NCBI GenBank assembly: GCA_947650005.1
Contig: CANSTU010000016.1
Span: forward strand, 1-52,511
DNA from: an uncultured Lachnospiraceae bacterium
GTDB lineage: Bacteria > Bacillota > Clostridia > Lachnospirales > Lachnospiraceae
Direction: 5' to 3'
Length of the DNA stretch: 52,511 nucleotides
This document shows, piece after piece, positions 43,399 to 52,134 of this stretch. Below the pieces are notes generated by a model. That model saw nothing but the letters and a program-made list of their open reading frames with translations, was not told the origin of the DNA and searched no databases. Positions within the stretch are counted from its first letter, which is position 1; every line of letters begins with the position of its first letter. A program made the position numbers and the translations under genes.

Positions 43399-44244
43399 AT
43401 GGGATCCATGAAAGTGAGGGATATCCTCAAGATGGCGGATGAGAACCGCTTTGCAGTGGCTGCAATCGATGTCTTCGACTATCAGTCCGCAGCGTGGGTG
43501 GTAAAAGCGGCAGAAAGGGAGAAGATGCCGGTATTGCTGATGTTCTACCCGGACATGAGCCACTTCATCCCCTTCACCACTATGGCGGCTATCGCTATGG
43601 ATTTAGCAAAGAATGCATCCGTGCCTGTGGGCGTGCATTTGGATCATGGCAAGGCCTATGAGGTAGCAGTGGGAGGGATAGCCGCCGGTTTTCCTTCCGT
43701 CATGTACGACGGCTCTGCCAAGCCCTATGAAGAGAATTTGGCAGTGACGGCTGCGGTGACGAAATGCGCCCATGTGTTGGGCGTGGATGTGGAGGCAGAG
43801 CTTGGGACCGTGGGACAGGGGAGCCGGAAAGAAGATTTCTGTAATGCCGAATTGTATACCAGGCCGGAGCAGGCAAAGGATTTCGTTGAAAAGACGGGAG
43901 TGGACGCTTTGGCTGTGGCGATCGGGAACAGCCACGGCCACTATGTGTGCGAACCCCATCTGGACATAAAGAGGTTGGACGAGATCAATCGGACGATTTC
44001 CACGCCCCTAGTGCTGCACGGCGGCTCAGGAATCCCTGCGGAGCAGATGATTGAGTCTGTGAAGTACGGCATCAACAAGGTGAACATAGGCACGGAATTC
44101 TTCGAGCAGTGCAAGAAGAGTGTGGCAGCGCATATGGGCAAAGACGGCTTTGTGCTGGATCATTATAAGGAAGCGGGAGAAGAGGTCATCGATTTCGTTC
44201 GCGGCAGGATTGCAAGGATTAATCCAGGGCATTTCAGTCTGTAA
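43399..44244 (+). CDS. Class II fructose/tagatose-bisphosphate-type aldolase
   Basis: 281-residue zinc-dependent class II aldolase of the Fba/GatY/KbaY family, which cleaves ketose phosphates to dihydroxyacetone phosphate and an aldehyde. Seen motifs: VHLDHGK with H80, D82 and H83 (metal and catalytic), DVEAELGTVG, GNSHGHY, LHGGSGIP for phosphate binding, and KVNIGTE near the C-terminus. Length fits GatY-like members. GGAAGG lies 7 nt before the ATG. With the next kinase and the isomerase it would complete an isomerise-phosphorylate-split route for the released sugar. Confidence 0.92.
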   Translation: MGSMKVRDILKMADENRFAVAAIDVFDYQSAAWVVKAAEREKMPVLLMFYPDMSHFIPFTTMAAIAMDLAKNASVPVGVHLDHGKAYEVAVGGIAAGFPSVMYDGSAKPYEENLAVTAAVTKCAHVLGVDVEAELGTVGQGSRKEDFCNAELYTRPEQAKDFVEKTGVDALAVAIGNSHGHYVCEPHLDIKRLDEINRTISTPLVLHGGSGIPAEQMIESVKYGINKVNIGTEFFEQCKKSVAAHMGKDGFVLDHYKEAGEEVIDFVRGRIARINPGHFSL

Positions 44245-44474
44245 AAGGATGGCCGGGCAGGCGTTCGGGCTGCGGGCAGACCAAAAAGGGACATGGATGT
44301 GAGAATGGCAATGTCGATCGAAATGATATTGCTTTGTAAAGAAGCCTTGGGCGATACCGTTCGCTTTGGGCAGAATAGTTGATAAAATGAAGGAAGAGCA
44401 TTTTAAGCTTATGGATCCGGGCCTATTCCCGTTTGGGGAAGAGCGCCCAAAACAGGAAAGGCGTGGGTATAGAC

Positions 44475-45425
44475 ATGGATGTAGTGGGGATTGGAGTTCC
44501 CATATATGATATGGTGATGAACGTGAGCCGTATGCCGGAACTGGATGGTGCGGCCACGGCGAATGAGGCCTTCTATCAGGGAGGCGGCAAGGTGGCCACG
44601 GCAATGGTAGCCGTGGCAAGGCTTGGCCGGAGCGCCGGAATGATAGCTAAGGTGGGAGAGAACCATAGAGGAAGGTTCGTGACAGAGGATCTTAGGTACA
44701 ATGGGGTGGATACCTCGGCTCTGGTGGTGGGGGAAAAGGGAACCTCCAGCCCTTTCTGCCTTTCCCTGTCGGAGGAGGAGCACAAGACGAGGATTTTCAT
44801 CGGAAGGCCGGGAACGGCCGGAGAACTTCTGCCGGAGGAGATCGATTATGCCTATTTGAAGAAGGCGCGTTACCTGCATCTGGAGAACGGAAATGCGGCC
44901 AGCGCAGCGGCTGCCGCTTTTGCCCGGGAGAACGGGATCGTTACCGTGATGGATGCGGATCACTACCAGGAAGGGATCGTGAAGCTTCTGCCCTTCCTGG
45001 ATGTATTCATCGCTTCAGAATTTTTTTACCGGGATATGCTCGGGGAATTGGACTATGAGGAAGGCTGCAGAAGGCTGTTGGCGGCGGGCCCTTCCACTGT
45101 GATCATTACTCTGGGCAGCAAGGGCAGCGTGGGGATGACCGCAGAGGATGGTTTTTTCACAACTGCGTGCTATCCGGTACAGGTGAGGGATACCACAGGA
45201 GCAGGAGACGTGTTTCACGGGGCCTATATCGTGGGGCTGTTGGAGGGGATGGGCGCACCGGAATGTGCCAGGTTTGCCAGTGCGGTATCCGCGATCAAAT
45301 GCACCTGCATTGGAGGACGGACAGGCATTCCGGATCGGGAGACGGTGCGCATATTCATGGAGACCGGAAGGATCGATGACAGGCAGGCCATGGAGAGGCT
45401 AGCATATTACCGGAACAACCTTTAG
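44475..45425 (+). CDS. PfkB family carbohydrate kinase
   Basis: About 316 residues with the ribokinase/PfkB fold. The C-terminal signature DTTGAGD (residues 239-245) includes the catalytic base Asp245 and the anion hole, and the N-terminal GG motif region (FYQGGGKVATAMVAVARLG) contacts sugar. It would phosphorylate a ketose produced by the isomerase so the class II aldolase can split it. The ATG at 44475 begins MDVVGIGVPIYD; AGGAAAGG is somewhat far, and the upstream GTG (44463) is an alternative. The 230-nt gap before it contains a hairpin near 44423-44455 but no convincing promoter. Confidence 0.9.
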   Translation: MDVVGIGVPIYDMVMNVSRMPELDGAATANEAFYQGGGKVATAMVAVARLGRSAGMIAKVGENHRGRFVTEDLRYNGVDTSALVVGEKGTSSPFCLSLSEEEHKTRIFIGRPGTAGELLPEEIDYAYLKKARYLHLENGNAASAAAAAFARENGIVTVMDADHYQEGIVKLLPFLDVFIASEFFYRDMLGELDYEEGCRRLLAAGPSTVIITLGSKGSVGMTAEDGFFTTACYPVQVRDTTGAGDVFHGAYIVGLLEGMGAPECARFASAVSAIKCTCIGGRTGIPDRETVRIFMETGRIDDRQAMERLAYYRNNL

Positions 45426-45462
45426 AAGCGGAAGTTGAAAGAGGAGCTCTTCCGGCAGATCG

Positions 45463-45766
45463 GAATAGAACGTCTGCCTAAGCAGGCAAAGGGAAGAAAG
45501 CCGAAAGAAGAACGCTATCGGCAGTCTTGAATAGAATGCCTGCTAAGGCAAGCAGAGGGAAGAAAGCCGAAAGAAGAACGTTATCGGCAGTTGAATAGAA
45601 CGCCTGCCTAAGCAGGCAAAGGGAAGAAAGCCGAAAGAAGAACGTTATCGGCAGTTGAATAGAACGCCTGCCTAAGCAGGCAGAGGAAAGAAAGCCGAAA
45701 GAAGAACGCTATCGGCAGACCTGAATAGAATGCCTGCCTAAGCAGGCAGAGGGGAGTAAAACGACA
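45463..45766 (+). repeat. Tandem array of about 64-nt two-hairpin units before the isomerase gene
   Basis: GAATAGAAYG words start at 45463, 45529, 45593, 45657 and 45723, giving periods of 66, 64, 64 and 66 nt: four full units and a partial fifth that ends at the isomerase ribosome site. Each unit holds GCCTGC-CTAA-GCAGGC and GCCGA...TCGGC hairpins, then GGGAAGAAA. A half unit precedes (45432-45462). The units are nearly identical, which suggests recent amplification. The frames on both strands translate to low-complexity peptides and are not genes. Confidence 0.85.
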
Positions 45767-47161
45767 ATGAAAAATCGTGAAAAACGGCTGAGGATCGGGC
45801 TGGTTCCGACTAGGAGAGAGGCATTTAGGAATGAGATTACCACCAAACAGAAGGAAGCGGTGGTAAAGAGATTTTATGAGTTGGCTCAGCAACTCGACTT
45901 TGATATCGTGGGGATCGAGGATATTAATGAAGAGGGCATGCTCATGCACTATCGTGACGTGAAGGCTGCCTATGAGAAGCTGACGGCAGCAGGGGTGGAT
46001 GCCCTGATCGTGCCTCACTGCAATTTCGGGCAGGAGGAAGCGGTGGGAAGGCTTGCCAAGGACATGGGGCTCCCGGTGTTGATCTGGGGTCCCAGGGACG
46101 GCTATCCCAATGGGCTGGAGTGGAGACCCACCGACAGCCAGTGCGGAATGTTTGCCACCACCAAGCTGCTGATGCACTACGGTGTGAAGTTCTCTTATAT
46201 TGAGAATTGCGCATTGGACAGTGATATCCTGGTACACGGGCTTCAGGATTTCCTAGCCGCAGCAAACGTGGTCAAGGCCTTCCGGGCGCTTCGGATCGCA
46301 AGGATCAGCAGCCGTCCGAAGGAGTTTTTGAGCGTGATGGTCAATGAATCGGAGCTTTTGGAAAAGTACGATATCGAGATTGTACCTGGAGAGCCCACCG
46401 TTATCTTGGATATGGTGGATCAGATCCTTGCCGGTGAGAAAGACCGGATGGAGGCATTGCTCCAGGATCTAGTGGATGCAGGGCTGGACATCAGCCGGCT
46501 GGGGGAAAAGCGCTATCCTTTGGCTGCCATCGAATTGGCTTTGATGGATTTTGCCGAAGACAATTGCTGCAATGCCATTTCCTGCGAGTGCTGGAATCTG
46601 TTCCGCGTAAAATACGGGGTATCGCCTTGCTTCATCCTGGGTGATCTGAACGACAGAGGGATTCCGGCGGCCTGCGAGAATGATGTGCATGCGGCGATCA
46701 CTTCTGTTATGGCGGTTGCAGCTTCCAGATATACCACCCCTTCCTTTGTGGCAGATCTTACCATCCGCCATCCGGAGAACGACAATGCGGAGCTGCTCTG
46801 GCACTGTGGTTCCTTTGCGAAGCGCCTGAAGAAAAAAGGAGTTGAAGGGTATATCATCGAACAGGGTAAAGGTTTCTATGAGCTGGAGGGCGGTAAGGTC
46901 ACGGTACTGCGCTTCGACGGTATTGACGGAAAATACTATATGTTCGCCGGAGAGGCAAAGGGAGTGGACGGTCCTATCACCAACGGGAACTATCTCTGGG
47001 TCGAGACGGACGACTGGGTGAAGTGGGAGAAGAAGTTTATCTTTGGCCCCTACATCCACCATGTGGTGGGAATCCATGGAAGCTATACACAGATTATTCA
47101 GGAGGCTTGCCGTTATCTGGATATCCAGATCGACCTGCCCGATATGCCTAATATCTACTAA
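45767..47161 (+). CDS. L-fucose/L-arabinose isomerase family protein
   Basis: 464 residues related to L-fucose and L-arabinose isomerases, which convert aldoses to ketoses with Mn or another divalent metal. The N-terminal domain resembles FucI-type Rossmann domains (VPHCNFGQEEAVGRL, LPVLIWGPRD), and the C-terminal domain has GKYYMFAGEAKG and IHHVVGIHG blocks; exact metal ligands were not assigned. It is shorter than classic FucI, so the substrate may differ. GGGGAG before the ATG abuts the last unit of the repeat array. The stop is 12 nt before the MFS gene, so co-translation is likely. It is the probable first step of the sugar route. Confidence 0.85.
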   Translation: MKNREKRLRIGLVPTRREAFRNEITTKQKEAVVKRFYELAQQLDFDIVGIEDINEEGMLMHYRDVKAAYEKLTAAGVDALIVPHCNFGQEEAVGRLAKDMGLPVLIWGPRDGYPNGLEWRPTDSQCGMFATTKLLMHYGVKFSYIENCALDSDILVHGLQDFLAAANVVKAFRALRIARISSRPKEFLSVMVNESELLEKYDIEIVPGEPTVILDMVDQILAGEKDRMEALLQDLVDAGLDISRLGEKRYPLAAIELALMDFAEDNCCNAISCECWNLFRVKYGVSPCFILGDLNDRGIPAACENDVHAAITSVMAVAASRYTTPSFVADLTIRHPENDNAELLWHCGSFAKRLKKKGVEGYIIEQGKGFYELEGGKVTVLRFDGIDGKYYMFAGEAKGVDGPITNGNYLWVETDDWVKWEKKFIFGPYIHHVVGIHGSYTQIIQEACRYLDIQIDLPDMPNIY

Positions 47162-47173
47162 GGGGAGGTTCCC

Positions 47174-48343
47174 ATGCGCAGCGACAAAAAGGCGGTCCGT
47201 ATCTTCTGGATTCTGTTTACGTTCAACGCATTGTTCTATATACCGGGCGCCACTTTTGGCGCCTATATCGGGGTCTATTACAGATCCCAGGGGATGAGCG
47301 TGAGCCAGATCGGGATGCTGTCCGCGATAGGCCCTATGCTGGCCCTGGTGATGCAGCCGATGTGGGGAATCCTTTCCGATAGGACAGGACGGCATATGCG
47401 TGTGCTGCGCTTTGCGCTCCTGGGCTCCATGGGTGCCGTATTGTGCTATTATGGAGCCCATACCTTCCCCATGTTTGCAGGTTGTGTGTTCCTCTACAGC
47501 CTATTCAACTGTGCCATCGGCCCCATCGGGGATTCAATGGTGGTGGACATGGCCATGGAGCATGGCTTACAGTTCTCCAGCATCCGGCTAGGAGGAACGC
47601 TGGCTTACTCGGTAGCGGTCATCTTCGCCGGAATGTATCTGAAAAATGCGCCCACGGCTTCTTTTAAAATCACTTCCCTGGCCTGGGGCGCTATGTTCTG
47701 TATTACCTTCCTTTTGAACGGTGGGCAAAGAAAAGAGGGAGGAAAAAAGGAGAAGGTGAATGTGTGGTCCATCTTCCGCTCCCGGAAGATCGTGTTCATC
47801 CTGTTTTATGCCTGCATTTTCCAGATCGTCCTGGGCTGCTATGGTTCCTTCCTGGGCCTAGTAGTCACTGACATGGGGTATGATAACGGAACCATCGGAA
47901 AGTTGATGTGTGTCTCCGCCCTGAGTGAGGTTCCTGTTCTTTTAGGTATCCAGTACTTGTCCAGAAAAGTGCGGATCGAGTATCTTCTCCTTATCGCAGG
48001 AGGGGCAATGTCGGTACGGATCTGGCTTCCCCTTACTGGGAGCATAGCGGGTATTTTTCTGGGGCAGTCTTTGCAGGGGATGAGCTATATGATTATGTAT
48101 TACAGCTGCGTTATGTTTATGAACCAGAACCTGCCTAAGGAGCTCCACGGGACCGGGCAGTCCCTGTTCTATATGGTACAGACCGGGATCGCGTGCACCT
48201 TCAGCAACATCGTGGGAGGCTGGCTTGGGGATCGGATTGGGCTGCTGGGAACCTATTTTCTCTATGGCCTGGTACTCCTGCTGGTGACAGGGGGGTGCGC
48301 AGTGGCGCTGCATTCCCATTTTTCCATGCATAAAAAAGAGTAG
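47174..48343 (+). CDS. MFS transporter (LacY-like sugar symporter)
   Basis: 389 residues, twelve membrane segments, MFS_1-like/LacY-type. The loop between TM2 and TM3 reads GILSDRTGRHMRVLR, the conserved MFS motif A. The central cytoplasmic loop (NGGQRKEGGKKEKVN) is basic. It would import a monosaccharide or short sugar by proton symport. AAGGGGAGG precedes the ATG, 12 nt after the isomerase stop. A strong hairpin follows. Confidence 0.88.
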   Translation: MRSDKKAVRIFWILFTFNALFYIPGATFGAYIGVYYRSQGMSVSQIGMLSAIGPMLALVMQPMWGILSDRTGRHMRVLRFALLGSMGAVLCYYGAHTFPMFAGCVFLYSLFNCAIGPIGDSMVVDMAMEHGLQFSSIRLGGTLAYSVAVIFAGMYLKNAPTASFKITSLAWGAMFCITFLLNGGQRKEGGKKEKVNVWSIFRSRKIVFILFYACIFQIVLGCYGSFLGLVVTDMGYDNGTIGKLMCVSALSEVPVLLGIQYLSRKVRIEYLLLIAGGAMSVRIWLPLTGSIAGIFLGQSLQGMSYMIMYYSCVMFMNQNLPKELHGTGQSLFYMVQTGIACTFSNIVGGWLGDRIGLLGTYFLYGLVLLLVTGGCAVALHSHFSMHKKE

Positions 48344-48354
48344 ACAAGAGGGAG

Positions 48355-48391
48355 GTTCCGGCCGTCCGGCGATTCGCCGGACGGCCGGAAC
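48355..48391. terminator. 17-bp perfect hairpin between convergent genes
   Basis: GTTCCGGCCGTCCGGCG (48355-48371) pairs exactly with 48375-48391 around an ATT loop. It has no T-run on either side. It probably ends the MFS operon, or acts as a stable 3' end for both transcripts. Confidence 0.7.
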
Positions 48392-48474
48392 AATACAGTC
48401 AGAAAGAAGCCGATTTGAGAAGATAGAAGAGCTGCTTCATGGGCCAGACTCAGCAGGAGCATGGCAGAAGGAAG

Positions 48475-49389
48475 CTATGGACGAAAGACCGGTACTGCCT
48501 GGGGTTTTGTGGTGGGGCCGTCCACTACCAGGATGTCCGGCCCGCTCTGCTGTGGTTCGAAATGAAGCGTGTCCACGCACAGACGGCGGGGGTTCATTTT
48601 GGTCAAATCGTAATGTCTATGATAGATAATGAACATCTGTTTGCCATCCGGTGAGCTAGTGATGCAGTGATGGCCCACGCCGTGTACCCTGTCATTGGAA
48701 CGTAGGATGGGGTTACCTTCATACTTAGTGAAAGGTCCGAGGGGCGAATCTGAGACCGCGTATCCGGACCCATAATTGGAAAGGCAGTGGCTTCCTGAAT
48801 AGGTGAGATAATATAGGTCATTATGATAGATCATATAGGGGGCTTCGTTTACCGGCCATTGGTTGCATTCCCAGGGAGTATCCGGGATCAGGAGCTGGGT
48901 TAAGGTCTCTTCCCGTATCCCCATTCTATCTTCCGTCATCTGCGCTCCCCAGATCTGATTGGACTCAAAGAAACGGACGAAATACAGATACCATGTCCCG
49001 TCTTTATCCTGAAAAAAGTGACTGTCGATCTCTTTGACGTCCTCATGGAGGGGCTTCTTCTCCTTCTGCACGAAGGGGCCGAGAGGCGAAGCGCTGGTGG
49101 CTATGCACAAGTGCTCCTCCACAGAATAGGAGAGATAGAACAGGCCATCCACATAGACGATATCCGGGGCCCAGAACTGATCTTCTCCCCAGGAGTCTGC
49201 TGCCCGTAACGCCATTCCTCTGTCCGTCCAGTGCACCAGATCCGTTGAGCTGTACACCTTAAAGCCTTTTTCCTGGTCTTCCTTTCTGTCTGTGTTGGTG
49301 GCATACAGATAACAGACGCCATCGTGCCAGATTACATCTGGATCGGCACAACCGTCCAGGATGGGGTTGGTAAACATTTCTTGCTGCAT
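48475..49389 (-). CDS. GH43 family glycoside hydrolase (second)
   Basis: 304-residue family 43 propeller enzyme. Catalytic acids are Asp16 in CADPDV, Asp122 in EIDSHFF and Glu182 in VNEAPYM. It differs clearly from the 38.4-kb enzyme, so a different linkage or sugar is likely. There is no signal peptide. AGGAGG lies 6 nt before the ATG. It is divergent from the second sulfatase gene and convergent with the MFS gene, so it is a separate transcript. Its promoter must lie in the 49.39-49.54 kb gap. Confidence 0.88.
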   Translation of the reverse strand: MQQEMFTNPILDGCADPDVIWHDGVCYLYATNTDRKEDQEKGFKVYSSTDLVHWTDRGMALRAADSWGEDQFWAPDIVYVDGLFYLSYSVEEHLCIATSASPLGPFVQKEKKPLHEDVKEIDSHFFQDKDGTWYLYFVRFFESNQIWGAQMTEDRMGIREETLTQLLIPDTPWECNQWPVNEAPYMIYHNDLYYLTYSGSHCLSNYGSGYAVSDSPLGPFTKYEGNPILRSNDRVHGVGHHCITSSPDGKQMFIIYHRHYDLTKMNPRRLCVDTLHFEPQQSGPDILVVDGPTTKPQAVPVFRP

Positions 49390-49539
49390 AGGTCTCCTCC
49401 TTTTGTGCGTTAATCTTCCTTATTCCTATATTCTATCAGACGAGGAAGAATCCTGGAATCCTTTTGGAGGACTCCATGATTCTTGTATGGTACGAAGAAA
49501 AAAGGTACAAAAAAAGAGAACCGGAGTTTTGTGACGCGC
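49390..49539. promoter_or_regulatory. Divergent promoter region between GH43 and second sulfatase
   Basis: An AT-rich stretch of about 150 nt containing AAAAAAGGTACAAAAAAAGA and small inverted words, but no clear -35/-10 pair on either strand. No gene is seen. Confidence 0.3.
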
Positions 49540-49678
49540 GGCCGGGAGTTAACATGAAATCTCAGCTTTTGCGATCTTGAATAGTATGCCAGCTGAAGCT
49601 GGCGGCCGGGAGTTAACGTGAAATCTCCGATTTCACGATCCTGAATTATAGCCTGCTGAAGCAGGCAGGAGGGTTATA
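49540..49678 (+). repeat. Two-unit array of the leader repeat before second sulfatase
   Basis: GGCCGGGAGTTAACRTGAAATCTC starts at 49540 and 49604, a 64-nt period. Each unit ends TGAATWRTA-GCC(A/T)GCTGAAGC(T/A)GGC, a hairpin with a GAA-type loop. The last hairpin is followed by AGGAGGGTTATAATG, where AGGAGG is the sulfatase ribosome site. Same period and layout as the 45.46-kb array, but with a different first hairpin. Confidence 0.8.
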
Positions 49679-51184
49679 ATGAGAGAAAATAAGAAATGGA
49701 ATATCCTTTGGATCATGTTGGATCATGTTACGTTCCGGCATTATAAGAAAACAGAGGGGGCAAGGCCGATCCTGCCCGCTTATGAGAGATTGGCCCGGGA
49801 GGGAATGGAATTTACCAACTGCCATTCCGTCCATCCGTTGTGCCTGCCCGCAAGAGCCTCCATGCTGACGGGAGTCTATGCCCATCATCATGGAAAGCTG
49901 GATAATGGGGAATTTGCAGATTCGGGCCTTCCCTTCTATACAGATTACCTGCAACAGGCGGGATACCGGACAGGGCATTTTGGGAAAAATCATAGCGGGT
50001 ATGAGAACTTTGCGGAAAAAGGGATAGAGGGCTTCTATCCGGAGGGCTACGGAAATCCGTATCATACACCGGAATACAAGAAGTACCTTCAGAAAAACGG
50101 TTATGGGAATCCGATTTTTCAACAGAAATGGGGTATGGCTACCGGTTTCGGCCTGAAAGAAGGGAATGTGGCCAGCGAGAAGAGGTATGAGAACGGAGAA
50201 TACGATCTGACAGAGACGGATAACTTCAACATGTACGCTGGCGGCATCTTAAAGGACACAGGGAGAGTGCACGAATCGGATTTCTTAACGTCCGCCGCGC
50301 TTGAGTGGATGGAAGAATGTGCGGCCGAAGGCCAGCCCTTTGCAGTACGTGTGGACATGTGGGGCCCGCATCATGCATATCAGGTTCCCTGGGAAATGAA
50401 GGATCTGATCGATGAAAAGGAAATCCTGGAATATCCCTCTTTCCAGGAACCGCCAACCGAAAAAGCGGGGATGGTACAGGATTTCCAGAAAAGAATCTGG
50501 GAGAAAAATCCGCTCCATTCCTGGGAAGACTGGCAGATGCTGATGAAATATGCCTATGAGCAGTATTCCTATATCGATACGGCTGTGGGAAGACTGCTGG
50601 ATGAGTTGGAGAAAAAGGGGCTGGCGGAGAATACGATCGTCATCTATACGGCGGATCATGGTGATGCGCTGGCCAGCCATGGAGGGCTCGTGGACAAGGC
50701 GGGGGACATGATGGAGGAGGTCATGCATATCCCGCTGGTGATCCGTTGGCCTGGGATGGAAGCTGGCAGATCCTGTGGTGAACTGGTGAGCAATCTGGAC
50801 CTTACCCCCACCGTGCTGCAGGCAGCAGGGATTACGATACCGGATTATATGGACGGAAAGAGCCTGGCGGGATTGCTGCGGGGTGAAAACGCTGGTTTCA
50901 GGGAAGATCTCCTGGCAGAGCATTTCGGACACTTTGGGATTCGGGCAGCACAGCGGGTCCTATATTATGAGAACTGGAAATATATCGCGACGGAAGGGGA
51001 CGTGCACGAGCTATATGATCTGGAGGAAGATCCCTTTGAACGGCAGAATTTGATCCGCCTGCCCCAATATGCCGGGATACGCGATGAGATGCGCTGCCGG
51101 CTTGTGGCCAGGATGGACGCCCTCGGCGATGACTCGGAACATGTCAGGGATATCCGTGCAAAGCTGCAGCATAGCGGTTCCTGA
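49679..51184 (+). CDS. Sulfatase (formylglycine-dependent, Cys type; second)
   Basis: 501 residues. The maturation motif is CLPAR starting at Cys55. Active-site metal binding is shown by MLDHVTF near residue 13, where the usual Asp-Asp or Asp-Gln is Asp-His, and by YTADHGDALASHGG in the second half. That altered residue near the N-terminus makes the exact hydrolase type uncertain (sulfatase or phosphonate-ester hydrolase). There is no signal peptide. AGGAGG 6 nt before the ATG comes directly from the leader repeat. It seems to be transcribed separately from the first sulfatase operon, and a T-tailed terminator follows. Confidence 0.88.
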   Translation: MRENKKWNILWIMLDHVTFRHYKKTEGARPILPAYERLAREGMEFTNCHSVHPLCLPARASMLTGVYAHHHGKLDNGEFADSGLPFYTDYLQQAGYRTGHFGKNHSGYENFAEKGIEGFYPEGYGNPYHTPEYKKYLQKNGYGNPIFQQKWGMATGFGLKEGNVASEKRYENGEYDLTETDNFNMYAGGILKDTGRVHESDFLTSAALEWMEECAAEGQPFAVRVDMWGPHHAYQVPWEMKDLIDEKEILEYPSFQEPPTEKAGMVQDFQKRIWEKNPLHSWEDWQMLMKYAYEQYSYIDTAVGRLLDELEKKGLAENTIVIYTADHGDALASHGGLVDKAGDMMEEVMHIPLVIRWPGMEAGRSCGELVSNLDLTPTVLQAAGITIPDYMDGKSLAGLLRGENAGFREDLLAEHFGHFGIRAAQRVLYYENWKYIATEGDVHELYDLEEDPFERQNLIRLPQYAGIRDEMRCRLVARMDALGDDSEHVRDIRAKLQHSGS

Positions 51185-51248
51185 GGAATGACCGATATGG
51201 GCAGCCGGAAGCGGACGTCCTGGAACAAAAACCAGAAATAGAAACGTG

Positions 51249-51287
51249 GGGTCAGAAATCTGTTTTTAGATTTCTGACCCTATTTTT
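51249..51287. terminator. Rho-independent terminator
   Basis: Perfect 13-bp stem, GGGTCAGAAATCT (51249-51261) and AGATTTCTGACCC (51268-51280), followed by TATTTTT. It lies between the second sulfatase and the convergent VanY gene. Confidence 0.9.
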
Positions 51288-51294
51288 ACAAACT

Positions 51295-52134
51295 TCATTT
51301 CTGCGGAATTTGTGTGCCGAAGATTTGATCCTGTGAGTCTTCCAGATATTCTTCCAGGCAGATTCCACGTTCGTAAATCTCGGCTGCGGCCTCTTTCCCC
51401 ACATAGCGATAGTGCCATACCTCCTCTGCCGTGCCGGTAATGTGGGTTTTATTGCCTGGATAACGGAATATAAAGCCGTATTGATAGCTGTTTTCTTGGA
51501 GCCAGAGATAAATATCATAGGTGGCTCCATTGATATCCACGGCAAGGCCTAACTGGTGTTCGCTGGTTCCGGGTATGGCTACCCATTGCTGTGCCAGCTG
51601 TACAGCCTCCTCTTCAGAATAACCCTGATTCCGATACTTTCTGATCTTTTCGTCATATAGACTTTGCTGTTTTTCCTGGGTTCGGTAGCCGGAAACGATG
51701 ATCGGCCCTAATTCTTCTGCGGCATCCATCATCTCCATGAGCGGGCCATAGATCCGTTCATCCACTTTTTCGCCGCCAGGTACATCCACCAGATGAACTG
51801 TATCATTCCAACTATTTTCCGGGAGTGGGTTCTGACGATTTACCAGTGTGAGATACCACGGAGTATCGGCGCCTTCTATTTCCGTTGGCGTTTTATCGTT
51901 TGGAGGATCGTTCATCTTGGCCAGAGGACTTTCCAATCCTGTTATATTAGAGATGGTTCCATTGGGATCGATTTCACCGGAAACGCTTTTCTGATAAAAT
52001 GCGCTGCCGGTAATGGATAAAATAACTGTAAGACATACGGTCAATAGAACAATATGGGGAAGCAGGCGAAGCCATATCCGACGTTTCCTGCGCCGCCTTC
52101 GCCTGTGAACAGATGGCCTTTTTCGTTCTTTCAT
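51295..52134 (-). CDS. VanY-type D-alanyl-D-alanine carboxypeptidase (M15B)
   Basis: 279 residues. A very basic N-terminus (HRRRRRRKRR) precedes one membrane segment (about 22-42), so the enzyme is anchored with its catalytic domain outside. M15B motifs: IVSGYRT, GTSEHQLGLAVDI with metal-binding His and Asp, and EVWHYRYVG with the catalytic Glu and metal-binding His. It trims D-Ala from peptidoglycan stem peptides. It stands alone with no vanS, vanR or vanH genes, so it is a house-keeping cell-wall enzyme and not a resistance cluster. AAGGAG lies about 13 nt before the ATG, an unusually long spacing. Confidence 0.92.
   Translation of the reverse strand: MKERKRPSVHRRRRRRKRRIWLRLLPHIVLLTVCLTVILSITGSAFYQKSVSGEIDPNGTISNITGLESPLAKMNDPPNDKTPTEIEGADTPWYLTLVNRQNPLPENSWNDTVHLVDVPGGEKVDERIYGPLMEMMDAAEELGPIIVSGYRTQEKQQSLYDEKIRKYRNQGYSEEEAVQLAQQWVAIPGTSEHQLGLAVDINGATYDIYLWLQENSYQYGFIFRYPGNKTHITGTAEEVWHYRYVGKEAAAEIYERGICLEEYLEDSQDQIFGTQIPQK

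Noticed and set aside
45463-45766. CRISPR array
   Set aside because: The units are contiguous 64-66-nt repeats with no unique spacers, and no cas genes lie in the window.
45608-46237. Long minus-strand open frame over the repeat array and isomerase start
   Set aside because: It is antisense to a clear isomerase gene and its end is low-complexity translation of the repeats.
51295-52134. Vancomycin resistance cluster
   Set aside because: Only a VanY-type carboxypeptidase is present, without vanHAX or vanRS genes, so this is ordinary cell-wall trimming.
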